Origin: Acidobacteriota bacterium
Lineage (GTDB): Bacteria > Acidobacteriota > Holophagae > Thermotomaculales > Thermotomaculaceae
Direction of reading: 5' to 3'
Assembly (NCBI GenBank): GCA_003650445.1
Contig: QMQE01000054.1
Span: 1 to 13,421 of the forward strand
DNA length: 13,421 nucleotides
Shown here: in pieces, positions 13,380-13,421 of the stretch
Layout: every line of letters starts with the position of its first letter
Position numbering within the stretch: the first letter of the stretch is position 1
Position numbers and translations under genes: made by a program
The notes under the pieces: generated by a model
The model's input: only the letters and a program-made list of their open reading frames with translations
What the model was told of the DNA's origin: nothing
Databases searched by the model: none

Positions 13380-13421
13380 ATGAACTGGAAATCTCAAAAA
13401 GCTATTTTTGTACTCATGCTC
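13380..13421 (+). CDS. Start of a gene cut by the window edge, probable membrane protein
   Basis: ATG at 13380 with an AGGAG ribosome site 9 bp upstream (13367-13371). Fourteen codons are visible, MNWKSQKAIFVLML. A short polar stretch with lysines followed by a hydrophobic run is what a first membrane helix looks like. It lies 42 bp after the third ArsR-type gene and has no promoter of its own, so it is probably regulated by that repressor. A permease of the kind often found after such regulators (COG0701/ArsP-like) is a guess; the visible part is too short to identify. Confidence 0.55.
   Translation, partial: MNWKSQKAIFVLML

Overview
The window reads as a stretch of metal- and toxicant-response modules from a Gram-negative (diderm) bacterium. 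The evidence for a diderm cell is a complete tripartite RND efflux operon with a TolC-like outer-membrane factor that carries a signal peptide. A MerT protein fused to a MerP-like domain, an FmdE-type protein and a TauE/SafE exporter would suit an anaerobic or environmental lineage, but the sequence alone does not give me the phylum. There are 12 complete or near-complete protein genes, one partial gene at the right edge, and no RNA genes, CRISPR array or transposase that I can see.

Left part (1-2748, + strand): a mercury resistance operon in the order merR, merT-merP fusion, merA. It starts from a MerR-type promoter with a 20-bp spacer and an operator dyad. MerR senses Hg(II), MerT imports it and MerA reduces it to Hg(0). 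The merT-merP fusion has an in-frame TAG inside its C-terminal HMA domain. The frame stays open beyond the stop and closes with a TAATG overlap exactly at merA, so this is either a recent nonsense mutation, a sequencing error or readthrough.

Middle-left (2749-4090, - strand): a two-gene module of a small charged protein and an overlapping nucleotidyltransferase-fold protein, resembling a toxin-antitoxin pair. Its near-consensus promoter is embedded in an array of four alternately oriented GTTAGG boxes about 28-30 bp apart. Short GC-rich hairpin repeats of one family lie at 82, 2750 and 4066, at the borders between modules.

Centre (4192-10449, - strand): an operon of TetR-type regulator, TolC-like channel, membrane-fusion adaptor and RND pump. 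The genes are joined by three consecutive 4-nt ATGA overlaps. A TetR-type operator overlaps the -10 box of the operon promoter, and a strong terminator follows the last gene.

Right (10515-13421): an operon on the - strand of an ArsR-type regulator with a CVCxxC metal site, a TauE/SafE-type exporter and an FmdE-type protein with a zinc ribbon. Divergent from it on the + strand are two paralogous ArsR-type repressors with similar 20-bp palindromic operators, then the first 14 codons of a probable membrane protein. Three ArsR-type genes in 1.3 kb beside two possible transporters suggest a metal, metalloid or sulfur-species response island whose substrate cannot be read from the sequence.
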